Shown here: positions 37,291 to 51,100 of the stretch, in pieces
Layout of the letters: every line of letters starts with the position of its first letter
How positions within the stretch are numbered: the first letter of the stretch is position 1
Assembly (NCBI RefSeq): GCF_000002235.5
Contig: NW_022145550.1
Coordinates: 958,501 to 1,022,500, forward strand
DNA length: 64,000 nucleotides
Source of the DNA: Strongylocentrotus purpuratus
Lineage: Eukaryota > Echinodermata > Echinoidea > Camarodonta > Strongylocentrotidae
Direction of reading: 5' to 3'
Program-made: the position numbers and the translations under genes
The notes under the pieces: model-generated
What the model was told of the DNA's origin: nothing
Seen by the model: only the letters and a program-made list of their open reading frames with translations
Database searches by the model: none

Positions 37291-38589
37291 AAAATATGTT
37301 ATTAACATTTTATTTTTATTCTATTTCTTCTTATTTCTTTTTTTGGGTTAAATTCAAACATACTTTTAATCATTGACTAATTTGAGGGAGAGCATATTAA
37401 CAAACAATGACACTTTCTGCAATTGCAGAGTAATAGAAGAGTCACTAAAAGGTAAACTGTAACAAAATATAAAAACGCAACAAACATATATAATCAAACA
37501 AAAGAACAGACAAATTTAAGTAAGAGAAGCATATATAAAAAGCGGATGTAAAAAAGAGTGGGTACAAAAATCCAATGGGTTTAAAACTTATTATGAACAT
37601 AATTCTAAAATATCACGTAAAATGATGCTTAGTTATTTTAAGTTAACCAATTCTAAATGCACTATGTTGCCTAAACTTGTATAATGATATATGACACTGC
37701 ACATCACCTATACATGGTTTTATGTATATCATAATTATATCAATACTGGGTAGTACCAAAATCATACAAGTAAACTTTTTTTGTTTAAAATAAGCAACAC
37801 CGTCGATTAAAGTCGAGTAAATTTTGCATTTAATTGAATTCTGGGTAAGTAATATAATGTACAACAATATATTGAAATAATAATATTTGCTAGAGGTAGC
37901 TACTTCTAGTACTACACCTTACACTAATCATAAACTATTAAAACTCAGTACACAGATGGCAGATATCACCCCTACCCTGCAACATGATTTGATGAAGAAG
38001 AAAAAAAGCTTCGTGTAAACGTCGGAAATTTGGCGTCTGAAGTTTATGACGCACTTCTCAAAGTCCATGGATATATATTCTTGTAATTTGTATTTCATAA
38101 TTATTTCTATATGTTTAATAATTGATTTCAATCATGCGCACACAGCTCTACATTATTTTGATTGTCTAGATTATGTCCCATTATAATGGAATAACTGTGA
38201 CCTGCCAAATTACCTCAACAATCTACCAAATAACTAACAGTCATCATTATCCACTTGATTTTGAAATGAAATGATTCATTGTTTCCGATTCATTCTCACC
38301 ATTATCATTCAATATTTCATTCCTAGACAATACAAGCCTACATGCACCTGGTCTACACGTTTTGTCATTTCAGATCCATTCACATGCAGAACCAAAGATT
38401 AAGACAAAAAGTGGCATTATTTATTCTTGAATATTATAATTTGGGGGGGAAAGTGGAAACAAAATGAAGCTAGCCACATAAAGATTTTATTAGTAAGATT
38501 ACATTATTGACGCTACATGATTTATGCCTTTGCCGTAAACGTTAATACTAAAACAGGTCTGTACATTACTGATCAAACTATACCTTATT
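37291..38589. other. Non-coding stretch 3' of the RPTP gene
   Basis: AT-rich, nothing recognisable. Confidence 0.45.
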
Positions 38590-38620
38590 TCATTTTCTTT
38601 TTTCCTTTTTTTTTATTTTC
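38590..38620 (-). terminator. Candidate polyadenylation signal of the RPTP gene
   Basis: The plus strand reads TTTATT at 38612-38617, which is AATAAA on the coding strand, about 300 bases after the stop codon. Other AATAAA sites occur further downstream near 38485 and 38415. In AT-rich DNA such hexamers are common by chance, so this is only a candidate. Confidence 0.25.
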
Positions 38621-38915
38621 ACGATTGTTTTGATTTCATATTTGTTTTCATGTTTATTTTGTCATGTTTTTTATTCGAGGACAGATATTTTCATTTCCAG
38701 GTGATCTTGTAATCCTGATTAAATATATCTGAATAAGTGAATGAATAAGAAATACACCATTGGACAAATCTCCTTGTTTTTGTGTATCCAACCTTGCACC
38801 CTAATTACTGAATGTGTATATTTTATAATATCACTTAGAGAGTAGGACATACCCTATGAATGTTATACTTTTACCAAGTATAATAAGAAGATAATTCTGG
38901 TAGTAAGTCCACTTC

Positions 38916-39167
38916 CTAAAGTTCATACGCAAAGTTTTCATAGAGGGTTTCCCCATCTGTTGTCTTAGCCTGTACATGTTGTGTTCCCCCATCTTCACTC
39001 GCATTTCTTTCCTCTGTGTGTGTTTGCGATGGACACGCGGTGGCGCCAGCTTCGATCTCGGTTAACTCATACACGCTCTCTACGGCGGCAGGGCGTGCAG
39101 CGCAATCCAAGTTCCCGTATGTATGCTCGTCATTGTCAGCGCAAGGCAACTGCTCGTAATCGTTGGT
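38916..39167 (-). CDS. RPTP C-terminal tail with several tyrosine motifs
   Basis: About 83 residues after D2, ending FAYEL and TAG at 38918-38916. The first part contains NDYEQL and HTYGNL separated by nine residues (Y..L x9 Y..L), an ITAM-like arrangement. Then follow SVYELT, TLYENF and a C-terminal AYEL. YGNL and YENF also fit the Y.N pattern preferred by Grb2-type SH2 domains. The rest is acidic and Ser/Thr-rich. No such tail is standard in vertebrate RPTPs, most of which end soon after D2. Confidence 0.8.
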   Translation of the reverse strand, partial: TNDYEQLPCADNDEHTYGNLDCAARPAAVESVYELTEIEAGATACPSQTHTEERNASEDGGTQHVQAKTTDGETLYENFAYEL

Positions 39168-42100
39168 TTGTATATACCCATTGATCAGCATATGGATTAA
39201 TGCATACTCCTCCTGTAATAAGAATAACATATTATAAAATGCCTGTCAAGATTTCGCTATATGCTCGAATGAATGGTTTAAAAGTCGTCACCTCTTTTAG
39301 AATTACAATATGTGTTTTCTTTAACGATATTTGCTCTGATAATGTAAGAATTGGAAGACAGATATCCCAGAAAGCCCATGTAGATGTGTTTGATATATTA
39401 TTAAACAAAAGATGATATAGATTAAGTGAGTATAAAATTGAAAGTATAATAATAAAAACTAGAGTACATTAGAGAGGAGAAAAGGAAAACATAAAACCTG
39501 CCTACATGAAACAGATTGTTTGGTTTACATACACTATACAAATACTTAAATCATGACATTTCCTTGGACTTTCAAAGTCTATATACATGTATAAGTATAA
39601 AAAATTACTCATGATTGTATCCATAACGTAATAAGTATTGGATACCGTTACATTTAAATCTTCTGTTTTCGGATAGCAAATAACAACAAAATTAATCTCA
39701 AAGTGATTGATGCTCTAATTCATAATGGCTAAACACAAGATCCACTTGGTTTATGTACGCAAGTGGTTAACAGTACTATAAAGTTTGAGCTACTAAATGT
39801 CATGTCTATACGGGATACTTTACCTCGGTTTGAACGAAGTGCATCCTATCATTCCGCATCATCTTGACCGTTTGGAAGACATTGACATCATCCTCGTCAA
39901 GTATCTGAGAGATGCACTCAAGAACAGTACAGAACACTGCGGTGCGACCTACTCCATTCCTGCAAATACAAATATATGAGGGTAGTAAGTGAAAGTAAGA
40001 CGTTTCTTCCTAGTTACCCAAACAAAATTAATCTTCAAATCAAGAGGGCGGGATGCCAGTATCCAGGCTCTTCGTCACTATTTATTAATTTATTTATTTA
40101 CGAAACAAATTCATAAAGTAGTATACGTTGGCCTACACGTAGAAAGTTATTACGTATGGGAACTTTGTAAAGGGAATTATATTCAATAAAGTACTGGCCT
40201 CAAAACCGTAAACAGATCTGGTATTATTTTATCAACCAAAAAAGTATCGTCACCCTGGACATTTTGATTTTTAGCAATGAAAAAATTTCAATATAGACTT
40301 CTATTAACTATTTCGAGACAGAGCACGTCGGTGTGAGTGTGTGTGTGTGCGCGCGTGCGCGTGTGTGTGTGTGTGAGGGGGTGTGCGTTAGTTACCACAT
40401 TCGCACCAGGAGATACAATGAGTGGGGACGATTAATCGTGTAGAATTGTAGATGGAAAGTACTTTTAGTAGTGAGGTCCAACTGTCAGCATTTTGTCTTA
40501 TCAGTATGTCCCATTTACAGAAGGTTCCTAACATCGCGTTTACTTATAAGAAAGTATGGATATACATATACTTTTTCACTATCTGGACTTGCAAAATAGG
40601 CCTATCCGATGTATATTACATTTGTTTTGATCTGCATACTTACAAGCAATGCACTACGAGTGGCGACTCGTTTTGAGTAGAGTAGACCTCCCTCATTTCC
40701 TCTATGAGCTTTAGAAGAGATCGTGCGCTCTTCTTCTGTTTGATCACATCGACTGGCCAATCTAGAAACTGGTACTGCTCTACAACATGACGAACCTAAC
40801 AACATATTCATGAAATATGAACAAGCTCATCAAAAATAGTTTGTACATCACGGCCTCGACCGAATGTTCTGTCTGAATCAGATATCTATAAATCTCTACA
40901 GTCTAAACAATAAATGTCTTTTGAAGTTTTATTTCTCTAATAATGCAATGAAACGTCATAGCTACTGCGCTTCTTCACTCTCTATACCTATCCCCCCCCC
41001 CCCGCCACCCAGGGAGCGAGCTTCGCGTGCTCACTGCCGCCCCTAAAATAAAATCCTAGGTACGCGGTTTGCTCCACTAACGTGGCTGCAGGTTTTTTAA
41101 AGTACTTTCGATAGCCTTAAAATTCGATGTACGCTTTCCGGCAACTTTTTAGAGGAAACTAGCAAAATCGAACAGATTAATAAACACTCCCCAAAGTAAA
41201 CCTGTCAAGAACATGAGAAACAAGCGAAACAAAAACAAACCAAGAAATGGCTTTACCTTATCTCCCCTAGAAACTTCCAACGTCCTTTGGACGAAGCCTT
41301 CTCTTTGGGTAGTCGCCAATGTTAAGACAGAGAGATATCCAAAGGTCGCCATCCCATTGTCGAACCAGTACCGTGCACAGCTCTAGGAGAATGTTACAAA
41401 CAAATTTAAAGTAAAATGATTTCTTTATTAAAATCCCAACATGAAGAACTATTCCCAATTTTCAGTTAACAAAGGATATCATAAATCACAGTTGTCCTAG
41501 TTGTAGTGTAAAACAATACAGTTCACATAATATTTAAGTCATACACTGATTATATCATACACTCGGTAGTAGGTTGATGGTAACTCTGGCTATGTTCCGT
41601 ACAGTGATATGGCTTTGTTGGCATCAAGGCGATGTTTTGTAACATATAGAATACAGCATTTATTATGCGCCATCGATCTAGTAAATTATTCTTAGGCGCA
41701 GAGGGATAGAATTAGAATGAGATACATAATTACAAGCCCCGCCCTAAAATACCACAGAAAAATATAGCCAAACTTACACACCAAGGAAGGATCTTCAAAA
41801 TAGAACGAGATCAACTTACAATACAAACGCATTACCACTGTTGAACTGCATTCAGTATACCTTGGTCGGTTTAAAATAAGGTACATGTCAAAGATGACAA
41901 ATGCGTTTAGGAATTGTTAAGCTCAACAACACTGCGTTATAGAGCTCCCATCTATTTATGTTAAGAGCAGAGATATTTCTTCTACTATATTCACTAAATA
42001 ATTATTCTATTTATTATCATTATTCGGAAGATAGCCCTACATGGCTATAAAAAAAAAAAAAAACTTTCATTCTTTTCATTCTTTTCAACGGAAATTATAA

Positions 42101-45100
42101 TCAGTAAATGAAATTTATGTTTATTATTTTGTTTTACTACACATAGATACCTTGTCTCGTTGATTATCATCATTCAGCATGATGATAGCCGTTGGTTGGT
42201 AGTCAAGTATCATTACCCAGAAATCAGCTACGGTGTTAGGCATAGGCATCTCAGTGGTTATGAACCGACCATGATTGCCCTAACCAAGATATAAATCGAT
42301 CATAAAATTGCTTTTTAGGTTTTATAGGTAAGCGTTGGAACTCCTCTTTACAGGAGATTGAATTCCAACTAGCCTGAATTGATATTTATGACAAAGAGTG
42401 TTCGAGATGATAGCTTTTTTAATGGAAAAATAGTTCGTTTTGTCGTCAAATGAATAAAGACGAATATACTATCGTTTATCTTTATTGTCCTACCTGCAAT
42501 TGCTAAAAGACCCATATCATTGTCATGGCTTGAATCTTTGCAGTGATTCCCTTAAATTTTACAGTTTGCAGAAATGTTTCTTTCGGACCTCTCAGTTTGC
42601 TCAAAAATAGGTAAAAACAAAGGTAGACGTAATCATCAGAAGCACAAGGCTGTCTAATTGAAAATGCCGTTATATAAAAAATGAGTCAAACTGTAATTTC
42701 TTACACACTAGATTTACTCAAATAACTTGAAATAGTCATATTGACTAAATGAAGGTACATCAAACCAGATTGATTGACTCTAAACAGATGAACTTTAGAT
42801 CATAAAGTAATTAAACGATTACAACTTACTCTCACGAAGCTAGCATTGATGAAATCTGAAGACTGAGTGTTAACTGAGCGCAGCATTACTCGATTCACTC
42901 GGCCTTTATTATAATTTGGAGAAAAAAGATTGAGAAATAGAAAATAATAAAATCATTGCTCAGACCTTCATTTCGGTAATCTATGTTTTAAACGATGATT
43001 TGCCCTAAGACTAGATGTTCTAATATCTCGAGTAGGTATATGTTATATAAAAACGCCGATACCTTTAAAAAAATTCAGTTATTTCTCCATTTTGAAAAAA
43101 AATGTATTGCAATAATTGTGTTTACAATATAAAATGATATCATCTGATGTCAGTTTGAGATTTTTGTTTCAGAAAAAACATCTATTCTATGTTATCTCAT
43201 TATCATCACATCACAGCATGTATATATTCCACATATACTAAATATCACTGTATTGTATGTAATCATTGTCGCGAATGGGAAGATGATGAATCTTTACTTG
43301 GAAGACTGTTGCCGTATCGACTCTTAGGTTTATTCTCTGCAGTGGTTCCATTTCTGATCATACTTGCAGGAGGGTCGGGGCACAGGATCTTGATGCTCTA
43401 CACAGGAGACAGGAGAAAAGAAGGACAACAGACTTGTAAAATGATGATCTCTATTAACAAATAGTATTATTCTTTCTGAGGCAATTTGATCGACCCCAGC
43501 CCCCTCCAAAATAAAGAAGAAATAAGGGAAAGGGTCGCAGAGGAGTTTGTGGGTACTGATAAAACACAATTTAAGGTTTGAGGGCACACGTTACGAGTAT
43601 GCATGCTCCCGGCAAATTGTACGTGACTAATACAACCATTTATTCAGATGTACTTTCAAATTATAAACTCATATTGTACCGACAGATTGTTGGGTGGAAA
43701 CCCCGGGGGGAAACACACACCATGACGATATCTTTAGTAGAGATAGGGGAGAGGGGCAATCGATCAATACAGGATGTATTTATGGTGATGTATTTTACCT
43801 CAAACTGGACAGACATTCCTGTTCGCCTTCCTTTACTGTTGCGATCAATATCCTGAAGCCTTGCCAAACGAGACGTGAAATAGTTGACCGGGATAGCCGT
43901 ATTCTCCGAAAGTAGATATTCAAGAACAGCCTCGTAAACAAACTTGTACTGCTCCTGTATTTAAAACAAAGTAGAAACATTATACAATCCTTGAACGACG
44001 TCCTTTTGGGATTGACTTGGTGTTCAGATGGTACTACTATGTGCTTTTCCATCGAGGACTTGATTTTATACCTTTATTAGGCCTAACCGTACTTTGCAAT
44101 GTTCGTTTATTGCCATACAATTTGTGGTGATATAATTTATACTGAAAGTTCTTGGTACGCACGTGCGATGAATTCCCTCAAAGTTTTATTTGATTCGTCA
44201 GGAAGCAAAATCGTTATAGACGAGAGCTGAGAGGGAAGTTTGGGTCCCGCTGAAAGGCCAAACTCGGGTTGGCCTTTTTGTACAAATTAAACTTTCAATG
44301 TAAGCCTACTTTATAAGATATATCTGCTAACTAATTCTCTTATTATCAATTTTGATTTGATAATTAGAGGATTTTGAATCATTACCATGCCTAAAAAGGT
44401 GTTCGATCTTTAAAGCCCTTGCATGATATTGATTCATGACGCCACATAAAGCGTTTCATTTTCCTGACCTTTGTCTGCACCATGTTGGGTCGACTCTGCC
44501 TGATCTTCGACACGAAACCGAAGATATCCACTAGCTTGTTTCTCTTGGCTTCACTGACTACGCTGTCAATGGTTATCAACACACCTGTTCTCCCAACACC
44601 AGCGCTAGGTGGGAATCAAATAAAGAATTTTTATGGAACGATCCCATAGTGTATGCAATGGCCGTAATTGTGGTAAGTGTTGCAGAGTCATTACAATGAC
44701 TTGTGCAGAGTTGGTAGAGGAACCATCTTCTCTTCCACATGCATTGATTTGGTTAGGTTTTTCGTTTTGCCGTCTCTTTTTTCCTAATAAAGTCTGGATT
44801 ACTATTTATTGTCATGATTATCATTTGACACAACATTCTGTTATCATACTTATATCAATTTAATTTGGTAAAAAGTTTTAAATTCTAGTAGAATGGAAAT
44901 AATAAGAATCAAGAGTAGCGTGATATGGCATCACTATCGTCCTTCACGTATTTCGGTTATTTGACAAAATAATGGGACTATAGTATTCTAATCATGGTTC
45001 GAGTTTTTGTTTCTGGTCCTTTCTTCTGTTAGGGATTTACTGCCGCCAAGGTCAAATGATTCTACGGGCATTTAAAATTCAGACCTTGGTCCTTTCCATT

Positions 45101-48100
45101 TTTAGACTAACCTGCAGTGAATGAACAATAGAGAGTATTCTGTCAATGTTTCTTTTATACCTCAGAGATGGTACTGGACCATGTACATTGTAACCGTCAA
45201 AGTGCCACATGGTATAATGTTTTTACCATGGTTACTATGGTACTTTTTATAACTATGGTTCTGACATGATACGATGGTAGCAGGAAAAACATATTTACCA
45301 TGTACTTTCTTATAAGGCAAGGTCATACGATTCTACAGGCGTTTTAGCATTCAGACCAAAGACCCTCCATGGTTAGACTTACCTGCAGTGAATGAGCAAT
45401 GGAGAGTTGTTCTGTTCATGATCCTTCCTCACCTCAGAGATGAAGTCAAGCAGAGAGGACATGTTCCTTGGAACATCTCGATCAGGCCATTTGGTGTAGT
45501 GGAACTGATTGAGAAATCTCTGAGTCTTTGCTTTGCCCTAGACAAAAAAAGATGTGCCAAACACATACCAAACATATCCATCTATAAACCTTTTTAGACT
45601 TGTATGCCTGCAACAATGTTTTCAGTGGGTTTTCAGTATTTAACTCGTGTATAAATTATTTCTGATTTTTTATGAAATTTATGATTTATGATCACAAGGT
45701 TATTGTGACTGATTCTCCATCCTCTATTATATATCTACATAGCGGTTTCGCTTAATTGAAATTATTGATTGTATTGCTTTTGCCCGACATCATTAAGCCA
45801 ATAACTTCTATAATGAACCATGGTCATCATTAAATTAAACGACTATAGTACCTTTCGCAGGACAAATGATCGCTTTGATCCGCCACTGCACTTCTCCACA
45901 GATTCCAACTCCACGGTAATGTCACCGAACAGAAGAGGAGTTGTGCTCGTTTCCGGCCAGTACTGACGACACTTGATCTAATGCGTCGAAGGAAAATGGA
46001 AATTGAATATTACTAACATTTGGATATCTATCTTTGAGACTTCCATCCTCAAAAAAGTTACCCGAAGCCTGGAGAACCATGTTTAAGATGTTTAGAACCT
46101 GGCCACCATCACTGAGTAGCAAACGCCATGTATGGAATAGCTCAAACAAAAGGGTAGTAACGGAAGAGGGCACTTGCCGCTACACAGGGAACAAGGGGAT
46201 TTCCTAATCAAACTATATTCTTGAAATAAAAGGGAAAAATAGCAGCACTTTTAGGATAACCCCATCACGAAAGTTGACCAGGAATCCGTTAGTTTACCAA
46301 CTCTTCAACAATGTGATTGTGATTGGTTGATGGTATAACTTGAATGCTTAGAAGTACATTCTATGTGTAAATAAGCAGCCGGCAGATGGCTTTTAGTTCT
46401 CTTTGAGGTACTTGGCAATGAGGATTAATGCCTTACCAAAGGGCACTAACACATCGACTTGGTTTTGAACCCATGATCTCACAGTTACGAGACAACAGCA
46501 AACGTTTCTTGGCTAATCATAATCTTACCCCATAACCTACATAACCCTAATCCTCTACGTTTGTCGTCCACGTACATAAATCTTGTTCTTGGCGGGGATA
46601 TTCTATCATTAAATCCCACCACATTTTTTGTTTAATGACTAATGTCTGTGAACGTGATAAATCTGACATTTCCACTAATAATAGTAAGCCTCAACGTGAC
46701 GGTATCACGTATTAATATATAGACAAAAATATCTCCTTCCCCTGCGTGAGGGTGTGTGTGTAGGAGGAGGGGGGGGGGGGGGGGGGGGTTAAGCGCGTCT
46801 GGTAAGAAGGCAATGGGTGTATTTTGTGCGTGATAATGTGTGCATGTATAGGGTGGTTAGGGAATAGGGCGGGTGGTATAGTGGTAAGAAGAGAGGAACG
46901 GGAGGGGGGGGGGGGGTTCTAGATTGAAGGGGCGGGGAGGGGAGATGAAGTTAATGTAGCATTGTTTCTACATGTATAAATGTGAAAGGTTGGTGCGATT
47001 TTATTTACTTCATGCTAAACTTTTTGTTTCTGTATAATAATTTGTATAACCCACTTATTCAAGTGGAATATAATTTATGTCTAATGGAATCGAATAAAGA
47101 TCATGGTGAAAAAACATATTGAAATAATAATACGTACCTTGTTTCCTTCGCTAAGGTTTGTAACCATGGCAATAGTCGCCACATTCTCCTGCCAGATCAT
47201 CCTCCAGAAATCATCCATAGAGGCCTTGTTCGGTCCTTGCAAATCATGAAAAGTAAGTCATTCCAAAACTTTCTTATATCAAATACGACTAAGAAGCAAA
47301 ACAAAGCATAACTTTACACGGAAAACCTGAGGTACGTAAGACAGAATCGAAGGTAAAATATGAGGAATCTAATAAAAGCAGAGTTTTTGTTTGTATAGAT
47401 TCCTTCAAATTTCGATCAGCCTTAAAAATAAACATTTATTACATTAACATAACAAACGGAGCATCAAGCAAATTATTTGGCAACATACTGTAGGTCACGA
47501 TTAGGATGGCTGTGTCTACACATTTCGTTTAATTATCTGTTTTGGGGATGTCTTGTCTTTTTTGGTTGTACTCGAGTTCTATTTTGGAAGAAATTTGATA
47601 TGGGGATAGTTTCAAACAATACATTTCTTTATGTCTGCCTTTCCTCTAAACTGTTTACATGACAACTGGGTGTGTTTTTGTTGGTATAAGCCTATATCCT
47701 GTATTCTTTATGTGAGAAATATTCGAACTTGAACTTTTCGTTTCAACATTTTAATTTGTAACTAAAAATTCGGATTACAAAGATGATACACAACTAAATG
47801 CGGGAATTTCGATCCCAAAATGTGTGCTAAATGTTTCCAGCGAAGTCGCACGCAAACTCAACTTCTAAAACCTAATCACTAATAGCTAATTTGAATTTGG
47901 GATCAAGAAATATAGGTGTCTCATCAAATAATATTCATCAGGAAAAAGTAACAGTGTCATCTTGGAATTATACATCGGCAATTGCATCAAAATAATGATG
48001 ATTTCATTACCTTGTGATGCAATGTACCTCCGAGGATGTTGGAAGCTCTGCCGGAGAAAGGAGAATGTGGTGACAATAGACGTACAAACAAAGTAAGTAT

Positions 48101-51100
48101 TGTAACGAAATACATTATTCCATAACTTTATATTTATATACTATATAGAAAATGAATATCCATCATAGCAAACATTTTGATTAATACCATAGAAACATGT
48201 TTGGTATGTTTTGTGTCATCAGTTCTGCTTATATTTCAATTACAAAGAAAATGAAGAGCAGACTTTGTTTCTTTTATAAAGGTAATGTTAAGAGTCGGTC
48301 GTGCACCTACTGTAAAGTAATTCAAAGTAGAATAAATGCAGATTCTATTTTTCAATGGTTAAGTATGCGATGGAAATTAATATGTGTAATCATTTTGCTG
48401 ATAACCAATACTAAAAAGCATTGTACACGGTTGTGGTAACGTGTGACTCAGTACGACAATCGATTAGTTTGGACGAGAAAGCTAACAGTCAGGCCAATTT
48501 CTTTACATTTACCGGCGCTCTGACGTACAGATGTGCGTGCGAAAATTATTATTGAATTTTATGATAAATTTATCATTTAAACATATGTTGTTCGTCCTTC
48601 TCAAAAGAGAAGATGACAATTTTCATGACTTGCTATATCAGACATGTGCGTTTGGAGGTGATTATAGAGGAAAATCCGAGCTGGGCGAGCCTAAGTATGA
48701 TTGCACAGTGAGGGCAAGACCAATGTGCCAAAAGGGTTTTGGGCTGAGAGTTGTTGCTTGTACTGTACGCTTACAGGAATGAAAGATGCGTTGAAGTAAT
48801 CCGAATCTGGGTCATCATTGAGTATCGCCAGTTGTACCCTCGAGGAGTCATCTAGATATAAGATGGACATATTAACTCATAATCAGACTGTGTATGGTTA
48901 CGGCGTTCTACAACTGAAATAATTATAATCATAGTAATAATAATATCGGATAATTTTAAAGCGCACACATCCACCACGCAACGTGCTCAAGGTGCACGAA
49001 CATTACCTCGACTCTGAAAGGGTACCGATTTCGGTGCTCACAGCAATCAGGGAATTCCTTCCTACCGGTACCCATTTTAATATCTGGGTGGAGAGAGGAA
49101 AATGTACGTTGACGTCTTACATTATGGATTCAAATTATGTGATTCATAGTCCCACGACGTTTCCACTAGATCACGACGCGAAAAGGCCTGTATGGTCCAC
49201 ACCATTCTGCGACATTCTATTTGTCTAGTTAGTCTATATGATTAGTTATTTTGGAAGGCTTTATGTTTTGAATTGATCCAGTTCGAAGCTTTTGTAGAAA
49301 GCAGTTATTTTACCCCACTTTGATTATGCTGATGTAGTATGGTCTACCTCGAAAAAAGACACGGTTGAATAGGTTACAGAAATTGCAAAATCGTGCTGGA
49401 AGAATAATATTGAAAATAAATGTTTAGAACATAGGTCTGTGCATACAATTCATGACGTTCTGGACTGACTGGGAGACTCTACGCAATCGCCAAATAAATC
49501 ACATTTATTTCTTGATGTAAAAAAATTATGCATAAGGCTCCACTCTTTTTTTTTCAATGAATAGAATACTGCTTGAGAAATGGCAACAAGATGACCTTAT
49601 CTAGGCCGAATACAGAATACTGTAAACGTACTCTTGTATAGGCCTATCGTGGTAGTAAACTGTACAATTACTTACCTCGTAATGTTTGAAAATTAGATAA
49701 CTTTGGATTGTTTAAGAAAGAAGTAAAAAATGATCCCTATAAAATATTGAATAATTTATGTAGCCTAAAAATTTAACTGTAATCTTTAAGTTCATTTTAT
49801 TTCCCGAAAAATATACCCTTCAATAAAATCGAAATTAAATTAAGCTAGGTTCCATGGTTCCATGGATGTGTTTTATTATCAATATTATTATTATCAATAA
49901 TTAATCAATTTCTTGTCGTTATTTTGGGACCCCGAGGAAGAACAGATTATCTTTGACGGTTGATCTGAAGCGGGTGATCCCTTAATGTTCGTTTTTTTTT
50001 GCCTTATATAATAGTTCTGTAATATATTTGAGTGTTTTATTTCTTTATGTGTTATGTTTGTATTTCATATTTCATTATCGTAAATAACGACTGGTAACAA
50101 CTGTTTAAGATATAAAATCATTGTTCTGTGGACTAAGACAAATTTTCAGATCTTACACTAAAACCAATCTTATCGATCAATAAGATGGGACTCTTTTTGC
50201 TGATATTACTTACTAGTTAGGCCTACTTACATGGCAGGATGTTCTTGTATCTGTTCTTCTCGAAGTTTATTTGCTTCTTGGCAACGGTTTGCGGATAGAT
50301 ATTTGCTTCCGGCAAGTCCTTTGTTAAAATAAAAATTCAATTGAAATTAATAATTAGTTAACAAAGTAAGCTATTAAGTTCATGTTATGAATATGAGAGT
50401 GAAAGGACATTTTCAAGAGTCAATGTTGAATATATTATTTGTTCAGTGGGTCCCGCAATCCTGCTTCGTGGGGGCATTAGATTTTCCAGGTACATAGAAT
50501 GCAGGACAACGCGGCCGCCAAAAGGAGAATGGTCGGGGTTCGTCTAAAATTGTCTCCAACCTCCCTTTTTCTCTATCCCTTCATTTTTTAGTCAAACAAG
50601 AGCAACTGGGGGGGGGGGGGCACACATGCCTCCTTTCCGATCCATTTAGCTACGCAAAATAATCCATTAAGATTAAGAGTCTTTCATAGTTTCCGTTTCA
50701 AATCACTTACATTGAATTCCTCTTGAAAGAAAGTGGAATGCCTGTTCTTCTGAACGAAAGCAGGGAAGTCAGACAATGGTATCGGCTGGCGCTCCATAGG
50801 ACCACTCTCTGGAGAACTAACGGATAGTACCCCGGCATCCTCGCGATCCATCGCCTGTGGTGATACTGTTGCAAGTGTCAAGCGTTTGGGAGTAATAGGG
50901 GGTCTCTCTAGGGTTCGTGAACTTTTCTTCTGAACGGAAGCAGGGAAGTCAGTCAATGGTATCGAGTTAAGCTCCTTTGGACGACTCTCTGTAGAACTGA
51001 CGGATGGTACCCCGACATCCTCGCGATCCATCGCCTCTGATGATGCTGCTGCATGTGTCCAACGTTTCGGAGAAACAGCGGGTCTCCCTGGGGTCGTGAG

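Larger units (their letters stand above)
43955..50230 (-). other. RPTP introns across D1
   Basis: Introns of about 0.4-1.7 kb. They contain G-runs (46765-46789 and 46904-46917), SINE-like pieces (about 46400-46500 and 48930-49185) and a LINE remnant (49285-49770). Otherwise AT-rich and empty. Confidence 0.65.
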
